The notes under the pieces were generated by a model that ran no database searches, was not told where the DNA came from, and was given only the letters and a program-made list of their open reading frames with translations. Shown here piece after piece: positions 33,793-45,492 of a stretch of DNA of 64,000 bases. The stretch lies in assembly GCA_031308135.1 (NCBI GenBank), contig JAHLJT010000631.1, positions 144,750,734-144,814,733 on the forward strand, read 5' to 3'. Numbering within the stretch: the first letter of the stretch is position 1; every line of letters starts with the position of its first letter. The translations under genes and the position numbers were made by a program. This DNA is from Acheta domesticus. Its lineage: Eukaryota; Arthropoda; Insecta; Orthoptera; Gryllidae.

Positions 33793-34368
33793 TGTGGCGT
33801 CATAACAGTCGCCTTGTACAAAATTAGTTACGTGTTACGAGACTTGAAATGCACATGGGAAATAGTTGCCGGCGCGTGCTGAAGGGACGCTTCGCAAAAC
33901 AAAGGGCTATATTTGGGCGACGAGGAACATCCGGACATGTGCTGCCACGGGGGCAGACTTGTGAACCCCGTGGACATGCTGGCAGGAGAAATGTGGCTGG
34001 CGGAAACGGTAATATAACGCTGTTCCGGAGCCAGGCCAGAAGGCATATAAGACGGCCCCGGACGAAAACTCCGTCTTGTTTCTTGGGCTCGTCCCTAGTT
34101 CATCGTGGGTAGTGCAGCTCGTGGCACGTCGATGTGCTGGCTACGGAGGCAAGGGAATGTAGCCGGCGCGCATGGGTCGTGACGTGAAGAAAGCGGTCGT
34201 GTTAACCGGTGAAGTTCCTTCTAGTAACGGTCGGTTATAATATCCATTGTAAAATTTGTAATTAGGAATTTAAGGAGTCGGTGCACATGATGAATAAATT
34301 TTCAATATTATACCATCATTTACATCTGTGTATTCTTGTAACGGCCCCGGCCATGACGCCAGAGTACA
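33793..34368 (+). repeat. LTR-like sequence, possible solo LTR
   Basis: Starts TGTGGCGTCAT and ends ATGACGCCAGAGTACA, so the ends are inverted (TGGCGTCAT against ATGACGCCA) and bounded by TG/CA. Inside are a TATAAG promoter-like motif (about 34045), a GC-rich start region, and GAATAAA at about 34290 followed by the end about 75 bases later, an LTR-like order. No convincing target duplication was seen (AGTT against AATT), so this remains a candidate. Confidence 0.35.
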
Positions 34369-34464
34369 AATTATTTTTCAAAATAAAGATTTAATTTTGA
34401 AATGTTTTCAAAATATTCAATCTGGGACGGGACAACCTACAACTCAGAAACTGTACTAAGCAGC

Positions 34465-34608
34465 AGGATTTGTTAAGTGGCTAAGCGATGATACTTTTCA
34501 ATTCTGGTTGAATTCCTTTAAAGATGTCATGCCTCATGTAGACATCTTAAATGCTCAGCAACAAAATATTGAAACTGATATTGTGAAAATCCAACAAGCA
34601 ATATATTG
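34465..34608 (+). pseudogene. hAT / ZMYM-like transposase fragment (DUF4371-type region)
   Basis: An open stretch reading SDDTFQFWLNSFKDVMPHVD followed by ILNAQQQNIETDIVKIQQAI. The FWL.FF..VMPHVDIL core is characteristic of the middle of hAT-related ZMYM1-like proteins. It is truncated on the right by a family X repeat. Confidence 0.5.
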
Positions 34609-36435
34609 TTTCATTCCCGTATACGCACGTATATACGGAGTAATATACGTAGTATAGGGAAAGTGATGTAAGGCTGCGCGAAAAAATCGCGAATTTTCGG
34701 CGGAAACAAATACATTGCCGGGCGCTGATAACGAAAAAGTGGATAAAACCAGTTGCTAAATTAAGAAAAAATCCCCTAACACATGGTGTAGCCAGAAACC
34801 CTCTATTGTGGGTCCTTAATACCGAAAAACCAATTGAAAGGAAAACGTCCGCCTGTCCGTCCGTCTGTGAACACTGCTAGCGCCTAAACCTAAACCATAC
34901 GTACAATTTCTTCCAAAATGCATATTCTCCGGTCGATCTGGTATGAGTCAAAGCGTTGAGATTTTCAAAAAGATACTTCAAAATGTGGGGGTACTTTATA
35001 TGAAGCTCCCCGGATATTTTCAAAATTTTCTCAAAAACGACTTCAATTTTTTTCTTAAATTTCTCGTCAAAATAGAGTAAAATACACTTATTATGGTGGC
35101 ATATATACGATTTTCGCGGATAATAATAAATTTTCGAAAATTGTGGAAGTTGAATTTCTTTCGGCGTCTTTCTCCAACTACAAAATTGAACATAGAGATT
35201 TTTCCTTTAAATAAAATGTATTCCCCAAAGTGAGTTCTTTGTTCAAGGTCATATATACTGTTTTGAAAATTTTAGTAATTTTCGCGCAATATTGCGTGCA
35301 ATATATGCAATTTTAAAAAAGTTACAAAAACTAGATTTTCTCAAAAAAGGCTCCAAATTTTTCTTTAAACTTTTGATACGGATAGTGCTAAATGTAATCT
35401 ATCAGATGGCATAAAAGACATATTGCTGTATTCTTTTGTTTTTTTCAAAAATTGCAAAAATATTTTTTGACGTCTCACGTTGATAATATTTACATTAGCG
35501 GCGCTGTTTACTTTTTATGTTAATGAGTACATGTGCTTTAAATAATGCCAAGTAAAGTTTCTCGAAAACACAACCGTTTTCTGTCAAAACTAGCTCAAAA
35601 TTCCACATTTTCAGAAACGCTCAAACGCTATTTTCTCATAAATGGCTAAAAAAATTTCTTCAAACTTTTCGATCGGACAGTGCTAAATGCACTCTTTGAT
35701 ATGACGTAAGATTTATTTTGATGATTTTTTTTGTTTTTTTACAAAAAAATTGCACAAATGTAATTTTTTTCAAAGATCTCTCACATCTTTAATATGCACA
35801 TTACCAGCAATTTGTAAACATTATTATATTTGTGAGTGTATGAGCTTCCAATGACTTCAAATGAAGTATTTTGAAAACTCAAAAAGTTTCTGTGAAAATG
35901 AGCTTCAAATTTAGCATTTTTAGTAGCGCTAAAACGCCGTTTTCTTTAAAACGGTAAAATAGAGGTATTTGTTTGTTTTTTCAAAAATTACACAAATGCA
36001 ATTGTTTGAAAGATCTCTCACATCTTTAATATGCACATTACCAGCAATTTGTAAACATTATTATATTTGTGAGTGTATGCGTTTCTAATGACTTCAAATG
36101 AAGTATTTTGAAAACTCAAACATTTTCTGTGAAAATGAGCTTCAAATTTCGCATTTTTAGTAGCGCGAAAACGCCATTTTCTTTAAAACGGCACAAACTT
36201 TTTAAGAGAAAATTGCCATTTAGGACTAGGTTTTTGTGTTCTTTAATATTCTAAAATGAATATTTCCGTTCTACCATTAGGAAACCGAAAACTTGCGAAA
36301 GTGTCAAAAAATGTAGTTTGTGCGGTGTTAGATGGCAGCTGGCAAGAGTATGTGGCAATTCCGAATAGCTAGCCCAAGCCCAAGGAAATAGAAAATTAAC
36401 ACAGGAAAGTCTGTGCCGTTCTGTAGCACCACTAG
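34609..36435 (+). repeat. Family X repeat, near-complete single unit (X6)
   Basis: Best single unit in the window. The 5' end is TTTCATTCCCGTATACGCAC with GGAGTAATATACGTAG and the complementary GGGAAAGT. Then come AAGTGGATAAAACCAG, the (GTCC)n run and GCGCCTAAACC. The 3' end is ACAGGAAAGTCTGTGCCG...GTAGCACCACTAG (CTAG at 36432-36435, T next). An internal segment of about 240 bases is tandemly duplicated (about 35755-35900 and 35990-36130). It has no conserved frame. Confidence 0.75.
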
Positions 36436-37152
36436 TTTTAACTGGAAATAATCGTCTAACTTTTCTTTCTCGCTTCAAAGTAGACATCCACTTTTGATCT
36501 GAACATGCTATAGTTTTACTTTCCTGATTTCTAGAAACGGTCAAGCAGATGCTTGCTCTAACCAAGACGAACCAACAGCTAACGAATTTTAAATATTACT
36601 GAACCTTAACGAACTTCAGAATTACGAGTTGGTGATCAAGTGTCAATATCTATAAACAGAGCAATTTATTTTCGATTTTATATCACTGTTTTAACTTAAT
36701 TACTGAAATATTTATTCTATTTTTGTGACGAGTGACTATTCAGTTTATTTTATTTTTGTGGCGAGTGATTATTCAGTTAATTTGAACGTTACGAGGACGG
36801 TGTATCGAGTAGTTTTGAATTTGTTTCAAATTTTATTCAATATTTTGAAGACAAATTTCAGCTAATATCTTTATCTATTTACGGTAAAGTATAGTCGACA
36901 TTGTATTAAACAGTTGCAGCTTAAGTGAACGAAAATACGTAACCGCATTGCCAAATTTCGTAAGTACTAGCTTTCAATAGATTTTGTAGTTAGCATACCT
37001 TCTCTTTCTTGTATCGAATCTTAATTTTTAATTTATCGAATACACATAAATATTACACTTTTAAAATATTAAGCTAGGTGACTGTTGCTTTTATCAGAGT
37101 TTTCTTGTATTTATTCCAATTTTATCACGTACTTTAACACGCATTCGTGACA
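36436..37152. other. Possible 5' untranslated region of the CR1-like LINE
   Basis: AT-rich without frames. It contains two near-identical 30-base blocks around TTTATTTTTGTGGCGAGTG (about 36720 and 36752). Since the LINE ORF1 starts at 37153 this may include its 5' UTR, but the element start was not located. Confidence 0.35.
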
Positions 37153-38070
37153 TGGCTACTGTTCGTTCTACTCTTTTTACTCTCTACACCCTCAAAGCCG
37201 ACCTTTTGAAAGATTTCACACACGTAAACGGTAATTTAGATAAACATATCTGAAGGCTGGAAGAGGTCGTTCTCTACAATGACCGTTGGGCACAAGTAGG
37301 CAACACTGCGAATTTTCCCAACCGTGCACCCGTAACTGCGTAACTGCACATAAGACACAGACACCACATCCAGTCGCAATTCAAAACAGATTTAGTGTTT
37401 TAGATTATGAAACAGATTTTCCTCGCCTTCCTGATCCTCATAACCCTTCCCTTCCATCAACAAATACATGCACAAACCAACGCAAACAGGCTAGGAAGCG
37501 GGTCAAAACCAAAACACGTAAAGCTTCGCATCCTAGCCCACTTGAAAACAAAGCCATTCCTACTGAGCCTAAAAAACAGGTACTTATTTTAGCTGACAGC
37601 CATGGTCGCCATCTTTCCTCCATTCTCAGTAGGAAGTTACCCCCCAACTACTCAGTCTCGTCTATTTTTAAACCTAACGGGAGTTTTGCAGACGTGACTG
37701 CAGAGTTGGACACTCACACGAAGACAATGACCAATCAGGACACAGTCTTTATCATCGGAGGGCAGAATGACATTAATTTGGGCGGTAACTTTACACCTGA
37801 ACAACATGTAAACAAATTACAATGTGCCGCCCAAAATACTAACATTGTAGTCTCGACTCTGCCCTTCTGGTACAACAGGCCAACACTGCAGCGAGATTAA
37901 GCACGCAAACCAACAACTAAAACTGCAACTGAAACAGATGTAACACTTTTTTAAATGAATTTCCTCTCAGTAAAACACTTCACCCGGCACGGTCTCCACA
38001 TGAACCTTGCTGGAAAACATGCAATCGGTGAAAAGCTTGCACAACTCCAGTCCTACGCAGCCTCCTGCCA
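37153..38070 (+). pseudogene. CR1-like ORF1 with SGNH/GDSL esterase domain
   Basis: ATG at 37153 opens MATVRSTLFTLYTLKADLL; a stop at 37252 and a frameshift follow, then a 204-codon frame. It holds QVLILADSHGRHLSSILS (block I, nucleophile Ser in DSH), VFIIGGQNDINLGG (block III, GxND) and, after a further frameshift near 37900, FTRHGLHMNLAGKHAIG (block V region with the catalytic His). This esterase fold occurs in ORF1p of CR1-type LINEs and is thought to bind RNA, lipid or protein partners rather than act in reverse transcription. The middle part (residues about 60-100) is basic. Broken in three places. Confidence 0.72.
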
Positions 38071-38304
38071 AAAATCCATCTCTTTCACCTTCCTTACGTC
38101 CCCCCCCTTATTCTGAACCCTCTTACCCCCTCCTGTAAACCTACTCCCGTTTCTTCCATTCCCACTACCAATGACGCCTCTATTTCCTCACAACCTGTGA
38201 CTGCTGGGACACATTACAACCTTCGACCACGCACTCGAGGTAAAAATGGAGTAAATATATAGCAACTACAGTCAGATGCAGCAGAAAAACATTCGTGTAG
38301 GTAC

Positions 38305-39077
38305 TTGCAAAAAATAAAGATATTGCACCATAATGTTCAATTCCTTTCAAATAAAACTGAGTTTACCGAGGCAGCTCTACAGAGCGATTTAAATCAAATG
38401 GATGTTCTTTGCTTTACCGAACATTGGTTATCTCCTAATGAACTTAGCATTTTCCAAATTCCAAACTTTTACCTCGCAGGCTATTATTGTAGAAAAAGAG
38501 AATCTCATAAAAGTCCTGCATATGGAGGTTCTTGTATTGACACTAAAAATAATATTGATTCTATCTCCCTGAATTCAATGAGTATTCCGTTGAAAATGTT
38601 TTTGAAATTTCTGTTGTACATCTTCCTGTGCTAAAAATGATATTGCTTTGCATCTTCAGGCCTCCAACAAAGAGAGCTGCAGATTACATTTTGTTCTTAC
38701 AAAAACTAGAGATAACACTAATCAAAGTCATCAATCGCTCTTTTGAATCCATTGTTGTATATGGAGATTTTAACATTGATTTTCTGGTCGAATCTTGCGA
38801 GAAAGAGCAGTTTCTTAACTTAATTAATTCCTTCAATTTAGATATTACAATAAAAATACCTACACGGATCACAGTAAATTCAAAGACGGCAATCGATCAA
38901 ATTATAATTAACAAAACCACTACTCGACATGAAATTGAAACAAAAGATTTAGGATACAGTGACCACGATGCACAAATTCTTACCATTATACGAAATGCGA
39001 ACAATGACACAATAAATAATACACGTATGAGTAGAGTGCTTTCTAAAAGTAAAATAAAATTATTCATTGATTACTAG
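38305..39077 (+). pseudogene. CR1-like ORF2, endonuclease domain
   Basis: First frame: ILHHNVQFLSNKTEF and VLCFTEHWLSPNEL (Asn and Glu of the metal site). After a frameshift at about 38630: CIFRPPTKRAADYI, VYGDFNIDFL (GDFN) and DLGYSDHDAQIL (SDH catalytic pair). The order and residues match exonuclease-endonuclease-phosphatase family LINE endonucleases, which nick target DNA to prime reverse transcription. All key residues except those near the frameshift are present. Confidence 0.8.
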
Positions 39078-39129
39078 CTGCAGGAGTCATGGGACGCGGT
39101 TTATAATACTACTGATAAAAACGATAAAT

Positions 39130-41186
39130 ATTATTCTTTTTTTCCAACGCTTTCATTTCATTTTAACACTTGCTTTCCTCTTCAGAAAAGAAAATTAAAT
39201 ATTTCACGCAAAAACAATTCTTGGATAACACAAGGGATTAGAACATCATGTAAAAACAAACGAGTTCTTTCTTTCATCTCTAAGCATCATAACGTATCTC
39301 AAGATTTCCTCCTGTACTTTAAAAAATACAAATCATTGTTAAGAAAAGTCATAAGGCAGGCTAAAATCATGAAACACGATCAGGATATTTTGAACTCAAA
39401 TAACAAAACAAAATCAATGTGGGATATAGTAAAAAATGCGACCAAACCAACTAGAAACCTTGTAGAGAATGTTGTTTTAAAAGATAACGATAGAGATGTG
39501 AACGATCCGGCAACAGTCGCTAGTCTCTTTAACCAATACTTTTCGAGAATTGCTGTCGATCTCACTAAGGGTTTTCAGCCACAAAATTCAACATCTGACG
39601 TTTCCCTAAAAATCTTAGACACTATGTTCGTTTCCGAAACCTCTTCCTATGAAATTCTCAAAATAATCGGTAAATTAAAAAATAAATATTCGGCCGGTTT
39701 AGATGAATTTCCGGATTGTTTGTTAAAGACGTGCGCGCCAGCCATTATACACCCGTTAACTCACATATTTAATGCATCCTTATGCACCGGAATTTTTCCA
39801 GATATTTTTAAAACAGCTAAGATTAAGCCGCTCTTCAAAAAAGGCAACAAAAATGAAGTTCAAAATTATCGGCCAATTTCTCTTTTGTCAGTTTTTTTTC
39901 AAAATTATTAGAGAGACTTTTTTATGTGCGAATGGAAACCTTTCTCAATAAACACGACGCGTTTTCAACTTGCCAACAAGGATTCCGGAAATCAAAATCT
40001 ACGGAAACAGCCATTTTTTCTTTTCTTAAGGATGTTGCCTCATCATTGGATCAAAACGAAGCAACTATTGGAATATTTTTAGATCTTTCAAAAGCTTTTG
40101 ACGTCATTGATCATAACATTTTACTTTCAAAATTACCTTCGTATGGAATCCGTGGTATTGCTCTAGATTGGCTATGTTCGTACCTGAAACAACGATCTCA
40201 GAGAGTAGAAATACCTTACTGGAATGATGGAACTTTATGTACACACCTTTCCGGTTCTTTGCCAATTGCACGTGGAGTCCCGCAAGGATCAATTTTAGGC
40301 CCTATTCTCTTCCTAATATACGTAAATGACATGCCCTTAGCGATTCGAAACGGAAGAACAGTTCTCTTTGCGGATGATACAAATATTCTTTGCTACAAAG
40401 AAACCGTAAATAGTACAATATCAGACGTTTCAAATTGGTTCTGTAATAACAAATTAAAAGTAAATGAAAAGAAAACTGTTTCAATGCAGTTTTCCATATC
40501 AAATAAAAAATTCTGTACTCCATTGGAAATGAACGGTGGGCCATTGACTGATGTTAATGTAACAAAATTTTTAGGTCTATCAATTCAGTCAAACCTCAAA
40601 TGGAATGCCCACTTAAATGAATTGAACACAAAATTAAGTTCATTATGCTACGCGTTCAGAATTCTTTCAAATTCCGTCAGCCTTCATACAGCTCGTTGTG
40701 TATATTTTGCCAATGTTCACTCCCGCCTGAGATATGGCATAATATTTTGGGGAAACACATCTTATAGCTCACAGACTTTCAGATTACAAAAAAGAATTGT
40801 ACGAATAATAAGCAAATCCAACCCACGTGATTCTTGTAAGTCACTCTTTATTAATCTAGGAATTTTACCATTACCTTGTCTCCTGATTTACGAATCAGTA
40901 GTTTTTGTCAAAAATGACTTACTTAAGGGCGGGAATATATTTTCAGCAAATGCCGATGTCTATAAGTATAACACACGACGTAGTAATCATATTCACCAGG
41001 TGGCAGTATCAACAGCTCACTACAAAAAATCACATACAATTCATGTACATTACTCTACAACACTTTGCCAGAAGACATTAAACGATTAAATTCAATAGAA
41101 AAGTTTAAGTCCCAAGTAAAATCTTTTCTGCTGCATAACTGTTTCTATACAATTCGAGACTATACCGAGCATCAAAAAGGAATGTA
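39130..41186 (+). pseudogene. CR1-like ORF2, reverse transcriptase domain
   Basis: The linker (LRKVIRQAKIMKHDQDIL) leads to YSAGLDEFPDCLLK and NYRPISLLSV (RT 0-1). A T-run at about 39893-39900 shifts the frame. The 387-codon frame from 39926 then has QQGFRKSKSTETAIFSF, GIFLDLSKAFDVIDHNIL (motif A), ARGVPQGSILGPILF (motif B), VLFADDTNIL (catalytic FADD box) and FLGLSIQSNLKWNAH. Near 41030 a small deletion shifts the frame, ending it at 41089; the native C-terminus (LPEDIKRLNSIEKF) continues in another frame to a stop near 41186. The polymerase core is intact, but two frameshifts probably inactivate the ORF. Confidence 0.88.
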
Positions 41187-41368
41187 GAATTAATTTTAAC
41201 AATGATAGTTAATGTAATTATTTATCATTTGGACTGTATAATTCTAAAGAACCTGTAACAAGTATTGTACCACAGTTTCTGGGTTGATGGCCCCCATCTC
41301 GATCAGGTTTTTCGTCCAGTTTCCCTGATCCTTGAGCAAATGCTGAGATGGTCCCTTGTTTTGCTTCT

Positions 41369-42051
41369 GGACATAAATGTAACTTTATTCTTTGTGCACG
41401 TCTTCTGAATTTCAGTGGGGAATATAGTCATTCAAATTATCGTTTTTCATATTATCGCGGCAAAAAGTATTATTCTTTCATGAAGAACATGAGGGTTCAG
41501 GGCAGGAATTTATAGCTAATTTATCTTTGAAAATATATTTTATTATATAGGAGCGAATATTTTGTCATCAAAACTCGAAAAAAAACCTCTCTTTTCTGTA
41601 TTCAAAATTCGACTAGAATATGGTTTAGGATAGAGACCACAGAATTATGAAAACGTGCACAAAATTCACTTGTCCCCATAGCTCGTCACACGCAGTTTTT
41701 AACTGTTTTTGACGTAAATAAATAAATAAATAGATGCAAATTTAGAAAAAAAATTCGAGAAAGTAGTGTTGTTGTAGCACCTCTACTTTTGTCTATTCAT
41801 CTAGTACGTTTTTTTGAGCCCCGGAATACTTACCCCCACTCCTTTGCCAAAGTTAGTTGAATTATGAATAATTGATAGCAATGCGCGTTATACACCAAAT
41901 CTGATAACCAGAAATGTTCGCACCCGTATAATAGAAATTATTTTGAATCGAAAAACGAACTACAAATTCGATATAAAATTCATTTCGCCAAAATAACCAA
42001 ACTACCCACTCCTTTCTCAACTAGCGAAGAGAGGGCTAATGAAAACCGCGC
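41369..42051. other. Gene-free stretch
   Basis: AT-rich sequence flanking the LINE. No feature was recognised. Confidence 0.35.
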
Positions 42052-42096
42052 GGATAATACCATAGAGGAGAGATATCTCTCCTCTATGGATAATAC
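42052..42096. repeat. Perfect 30-bp palindrome flanked by 9-bp direct repeats
   Basis: Positions 42060-42089 form a perfect inverted repeat (half CCATAGAGGAGAGAT). It is bracketed by GGATAATAC at 42052-42060 and 42088-42096. The 27 bases between the direct repeats are therefore a self-complementary insert with a 9-bp duplication, or the product of a local template switch. Confidence 0.9.
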
Positions 42097-42281
42097 ACAC
42101 ACAGCAATTCGCTTTGACTTTTATCACCGAATTATTGCAGACTGCTGTCGCTAGAGCACACTGTTGTAGAAAAAAATCAACTTGTCTGCCCCATAAAATG
42201 CGCCTGATTTTTCGGTGTAGTGTCACACTTTTGAAGGAGTAGCAAGCGCATTTATTTAGAGTCAAATTTCATAACTAAAAT

Positions 42282-42506
42282 ATGTTAAAGGTAATTGAAC
42301 ATTGCTCGTTATTTATTAACAGGTTTTCTCGATCTGTGTACAGTACTGACATTATTTTGGGCACTGCCTGGCACAGTCGCCAAAACGCCGAAAGAACGTT
42401 TTCAAAATTAAAGCTGATTCAAAATGATTTACGAAGTAAAATGGCACAAGGCCGTTCGAGTAAATTACGAATGTTATCCATTAACCACAAAAAACGGTGT
42501 AGTTGA
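42282..42506 (+). pseudogene. hAT transposase C-terminal dimerisation fragment
   Basis: A 74-codon frame with NAERTFSKLKLIQNDLRSKM followed by SSKLRMLSI. The AER.FSKLKLIKN.LRS.M....L..L..LSIE series is the signature of the hAT C-terminal dimerisation domain in ZMYM1-like transposases. Only this end of the gene is left. A different, more decayed copy lies at 58160-59420. Confidence 0.72.
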
Positions 42507-44120
42507 AAAATAATATTTCTACTGTCATTGATAAATTTGGAAATGCGAAAAAAAGAAATAAATTTTAAATTATACCATGAAATTCCAAAATAAGAAAGTA
42601 TTTTCTGTAATAATTTACTGTAATAAATGTCTTCACTCCTAAAATTCAGTTTATAATCACAAAATTAAATTAATGACATGTCTCTAATTAGAGGGCCTCC
42701 TGTGCCAATGAGACAGAAGCTGGACGTGCTCTCAAAGGGACTAACCTGCCGATTGTTTTATTGTTGTAATGCACATAATGATGCATTGGACTGCATCTGT
42801 TGTATTCTGGGCCGTGTGCGCGTGCCATTAGATAAATAAATGTCAGTCCCAGATCCATTTGAGTTGCCAACGGGTAACATCACTTTTGTAGTAGTATAAA
42901 TTACTAATGTCTATGCACGTGTATATTAGTTTGATAGTCGGTATAGTGTATTTATAGTTTTGAACCCGAGACAAAAAGCGAAATTCAGTACAAAGTGCAA
43001 AATGGACATGAGTCTGGGAAATAATTGCTAAATGTATTCCTCGGCGTTCGCTTTCTGATTCTTCAAATTTCGCAGAAAAGACCCTTCTCGGAAACGACGG
43101 CTGGCGTTCAATAGTGCACGGTTACGGTTGCTATCCGTAACAAGATAATTCGAGGAAAAATATCCTTAATTAACGAGCAGAAAATTACAAATGTGAACAA
43201 TTTTATGTGAGTCACAGATGTGTTTTAATGTGCAAATTACGTATTAAGAGGTTGAAGTGGCAAAAAAGGGTTAATGCTTTCCAAATTAGTCGATTAAATG
43301 GCACAATATTCGTATAAGAATAAATTGGTACCAATATAAAACAAGTTTTTACGTTGAAACAAATCACATTAATAAAATTAGAGACTAATTGTGTCCGCAT
43401 AATTCAAGTATATCAAATATATGCGCGTTTAGCTCGTGAAATGACAGCACTCGATGATTGGCCAACGGAAAGATCACCAGACTTCATATGGACGTCCTAT
43501 TGGTCATTAAGAAACCACTGCACGAGAAGCGCTACACTGCTCCACACAAGTGTCTTCAAATCGATTGACAAACGCGAAGAGAAATGTGGTAACATTCCGT
43601 TTACATGCAATAATTTTCAAATGACACAAGCAAACGAATGGGAGAGAAAACGTACAACAAAAAATAGTACTTACTTAAATAAGTTCCAACGATGGTGTTG
43701 CAGTCAAGCAATGCCAAGTTACAATAACATAAACATAATATCTGCAGGAACTATTTCACTGCATCTACATTAGCTGAATGTATCGACAAGCCTCAATTAT
43801 AATTTAAACAAATGACTTTGTTATTTTTCAATTATTCCCTTCAAGTTTACCCTTGCATCACGAACCTCAACCCCAACACCGCTTGCACATCTTCACGGAG
43901 TACTCATGATTAATTTTCGCTTTGGATGATGCATAGGGCGCACTCTCGTACAGAAATATCTAAGCTTTACACTTAACCGCGAATTTCAATTGGCTACTTT
44001 TCAATTTCACCAAAACTAGTTATAAATTAAATATTAATATTTTATACACAGGAGTATGTACTTTCATGGATAAAAAGTTGTGTAATCATTTAAGTGGCTT
44101 AGCATAATAAACTACATAAA
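42507..44120. other. Gene-free stretch
   Basis: A frame of 139 codons at 43354-43773 (plus strand) is the longest. It has no recognised domain, signal peptide or splice context and is not claimed as a gene. Confidence 0.3.
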
Positions 44121-44435
44121 TCATACATTCTGTTGTTTCTTTACCTCTATGTGGCTACATCTTGCAGTCTGAAACATTGTTACTGGGCTATTTTCCTTCA
44201 ACACCACAAAAACAATGTCAATGTCTGGAGTAAGATAATTCTGCATCAAAAAGTACTGAATTTTCAACAGAAAAACTAGCTTTGATGGGCCTCCAATACA
44301 AAAACTGATAATTCTATTTCTATAATATATTGTGTAGAAAACATCTTTCTCTAACTTACTGTCGTAAGAATCTACTTTATGTGGGTCCTTGACCCAGATA
44401 AAAAACACTATGGCAAAATATATTTTTGTCTATGG
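44121..44435 (-). CDS. Unassigned reading frame, possible exon
   Basis: The minus strand is open for about 104 codons with FFIWVKDPHKVDSYDSKLEK and DVFYTIYYRNRIISFCIGG. The start resembles short N-terminal modules of uncharacterised insect proteins that read (W)V.DP..VDVYDSK followed by a Tudor-like Y..YRN, but this is recall, not a search. A GAG/GTAAAG donor-like site falls near its end (about 44143). There is no ATG at the start of the frame, so it would be an internal exon. Could equally be chance. Confidence 0.22.
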
Positions 44436-45492
44436 ACAACACTTGAACATATACAATTTTCATCAGAATTAACGTTCCCCGACCAATCTGCCTACACTTG
44501 AGGCCCTGCAAATTTGAAACAAATTTTAATTTTTGGAGGGTACTTTACTTGAAGCCTAAACATTACTTTCTTAAAACAAAATTTTAGGGAATTTTTACAT
44601 CCAAATTTTTGACTTTTTTTCCGGGGCAAAATTCTTATTAAAAAAAGAGAGAGCGAGAGCATGTGAGTTTTGTTGACTTCCCTAAATTTTCAAAAATTTT
44701 AAATTTTTAAAGCAAATTCCTACTATTACAGGAATGTTATGTTGACTCCAACAATTGATGTAGGGGTTATGCTAAATGCTTAACGAAAATATCAAAGAGT
44801 GAATGCCAGCATGGACTCACATTTCGTGGACACAAGTAGTAATATATTACTTAACTATGATAAATAATGCAAGAAAGTAGGTGCAAGAAAGTAGGTAAGT
44901 CAGTAATGCAAGAAAGTAGGTAAGTCATACCAGTAGTTCAAGGTATTCACTTAATATTTTGACTGCTGCCAGCATCTTACACAATTTTACTTAATATTTT
45001 CAGCAAATTAATTGAATTTTTCATCGATTTCTGAGCCTGAAGCCCTATATTAAGCACCTATCAGCCCTGTGTCAGTATGGAAAGGTAAGAAAATTCTTTT
45101 CTCACATTTTTGCTATTTTACTCACACATATCTGACAAAGACACACATCCAGACCAAATATTTAATTTCCAATTTTTCCAAAAAATTAATTTGTTCAAAA
45201 AGTTATACAATCACAATGGAAAATTTTTATTTGATCTAAAATGTGTACATTTCCATCAAAGATTTATTTCCATTCAAACATGGGCAAAAATCTGATTGTC
45301 ATTGTCAATAATTCATATCACTCCAATAATCCCCACACTTCATAAAATGTCTCAGGGATGTAAGAAAAATAGTAATCCCAAAGAAAACCAACTCAATGTT
45401 ATGCATATCTTTTACGTTACAATAACAACCATATTATTGCAAGAAAAAAAATTAATTTTGACACATATTGCAAGAAGAAATCATCCTGTAAT
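44436..45492. other. Gene-free stretch with decayed family X modules
   Basis: Around 44530-44720 weak family X modules occur (GGGTACTTTACTTGAAGCC). At 44866-44930 a short tandem repeat of GCAAGAAAGTAGG with TAAGTCAGTAAT spacers is present. Confidence 0.4.

Larger units (their letters stand above)
37153..41368 (+). mobile_element. CR1-like LINE, nearly full-length (copy B)
   Basis: Contains ORF1 with an SGNH-esterase-like domain, ORF2 with an apurinic-type endonuclease and a reverse transcriptase, and a 3' end shared with copy A at position 1. ORF1 proteins with an esterase domain are typical of the CR1 group. Several frameshifts interrupt both ORFs, but the final RT frame is open for 387 codons. 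The right limit is set by where the window-edge copy stops matching, so the true 3' end may be a little further. Over about 1 kb the two copies are nearly identical, indicating recent mobility of the family. Confidence 0.85.

Noticed and set aside
43354..43773. 139-codon frame on the plus strand
   Set aside because: No recognisable domain, signal, splice site or repeat relation; kept as gene-free until evidence appears.
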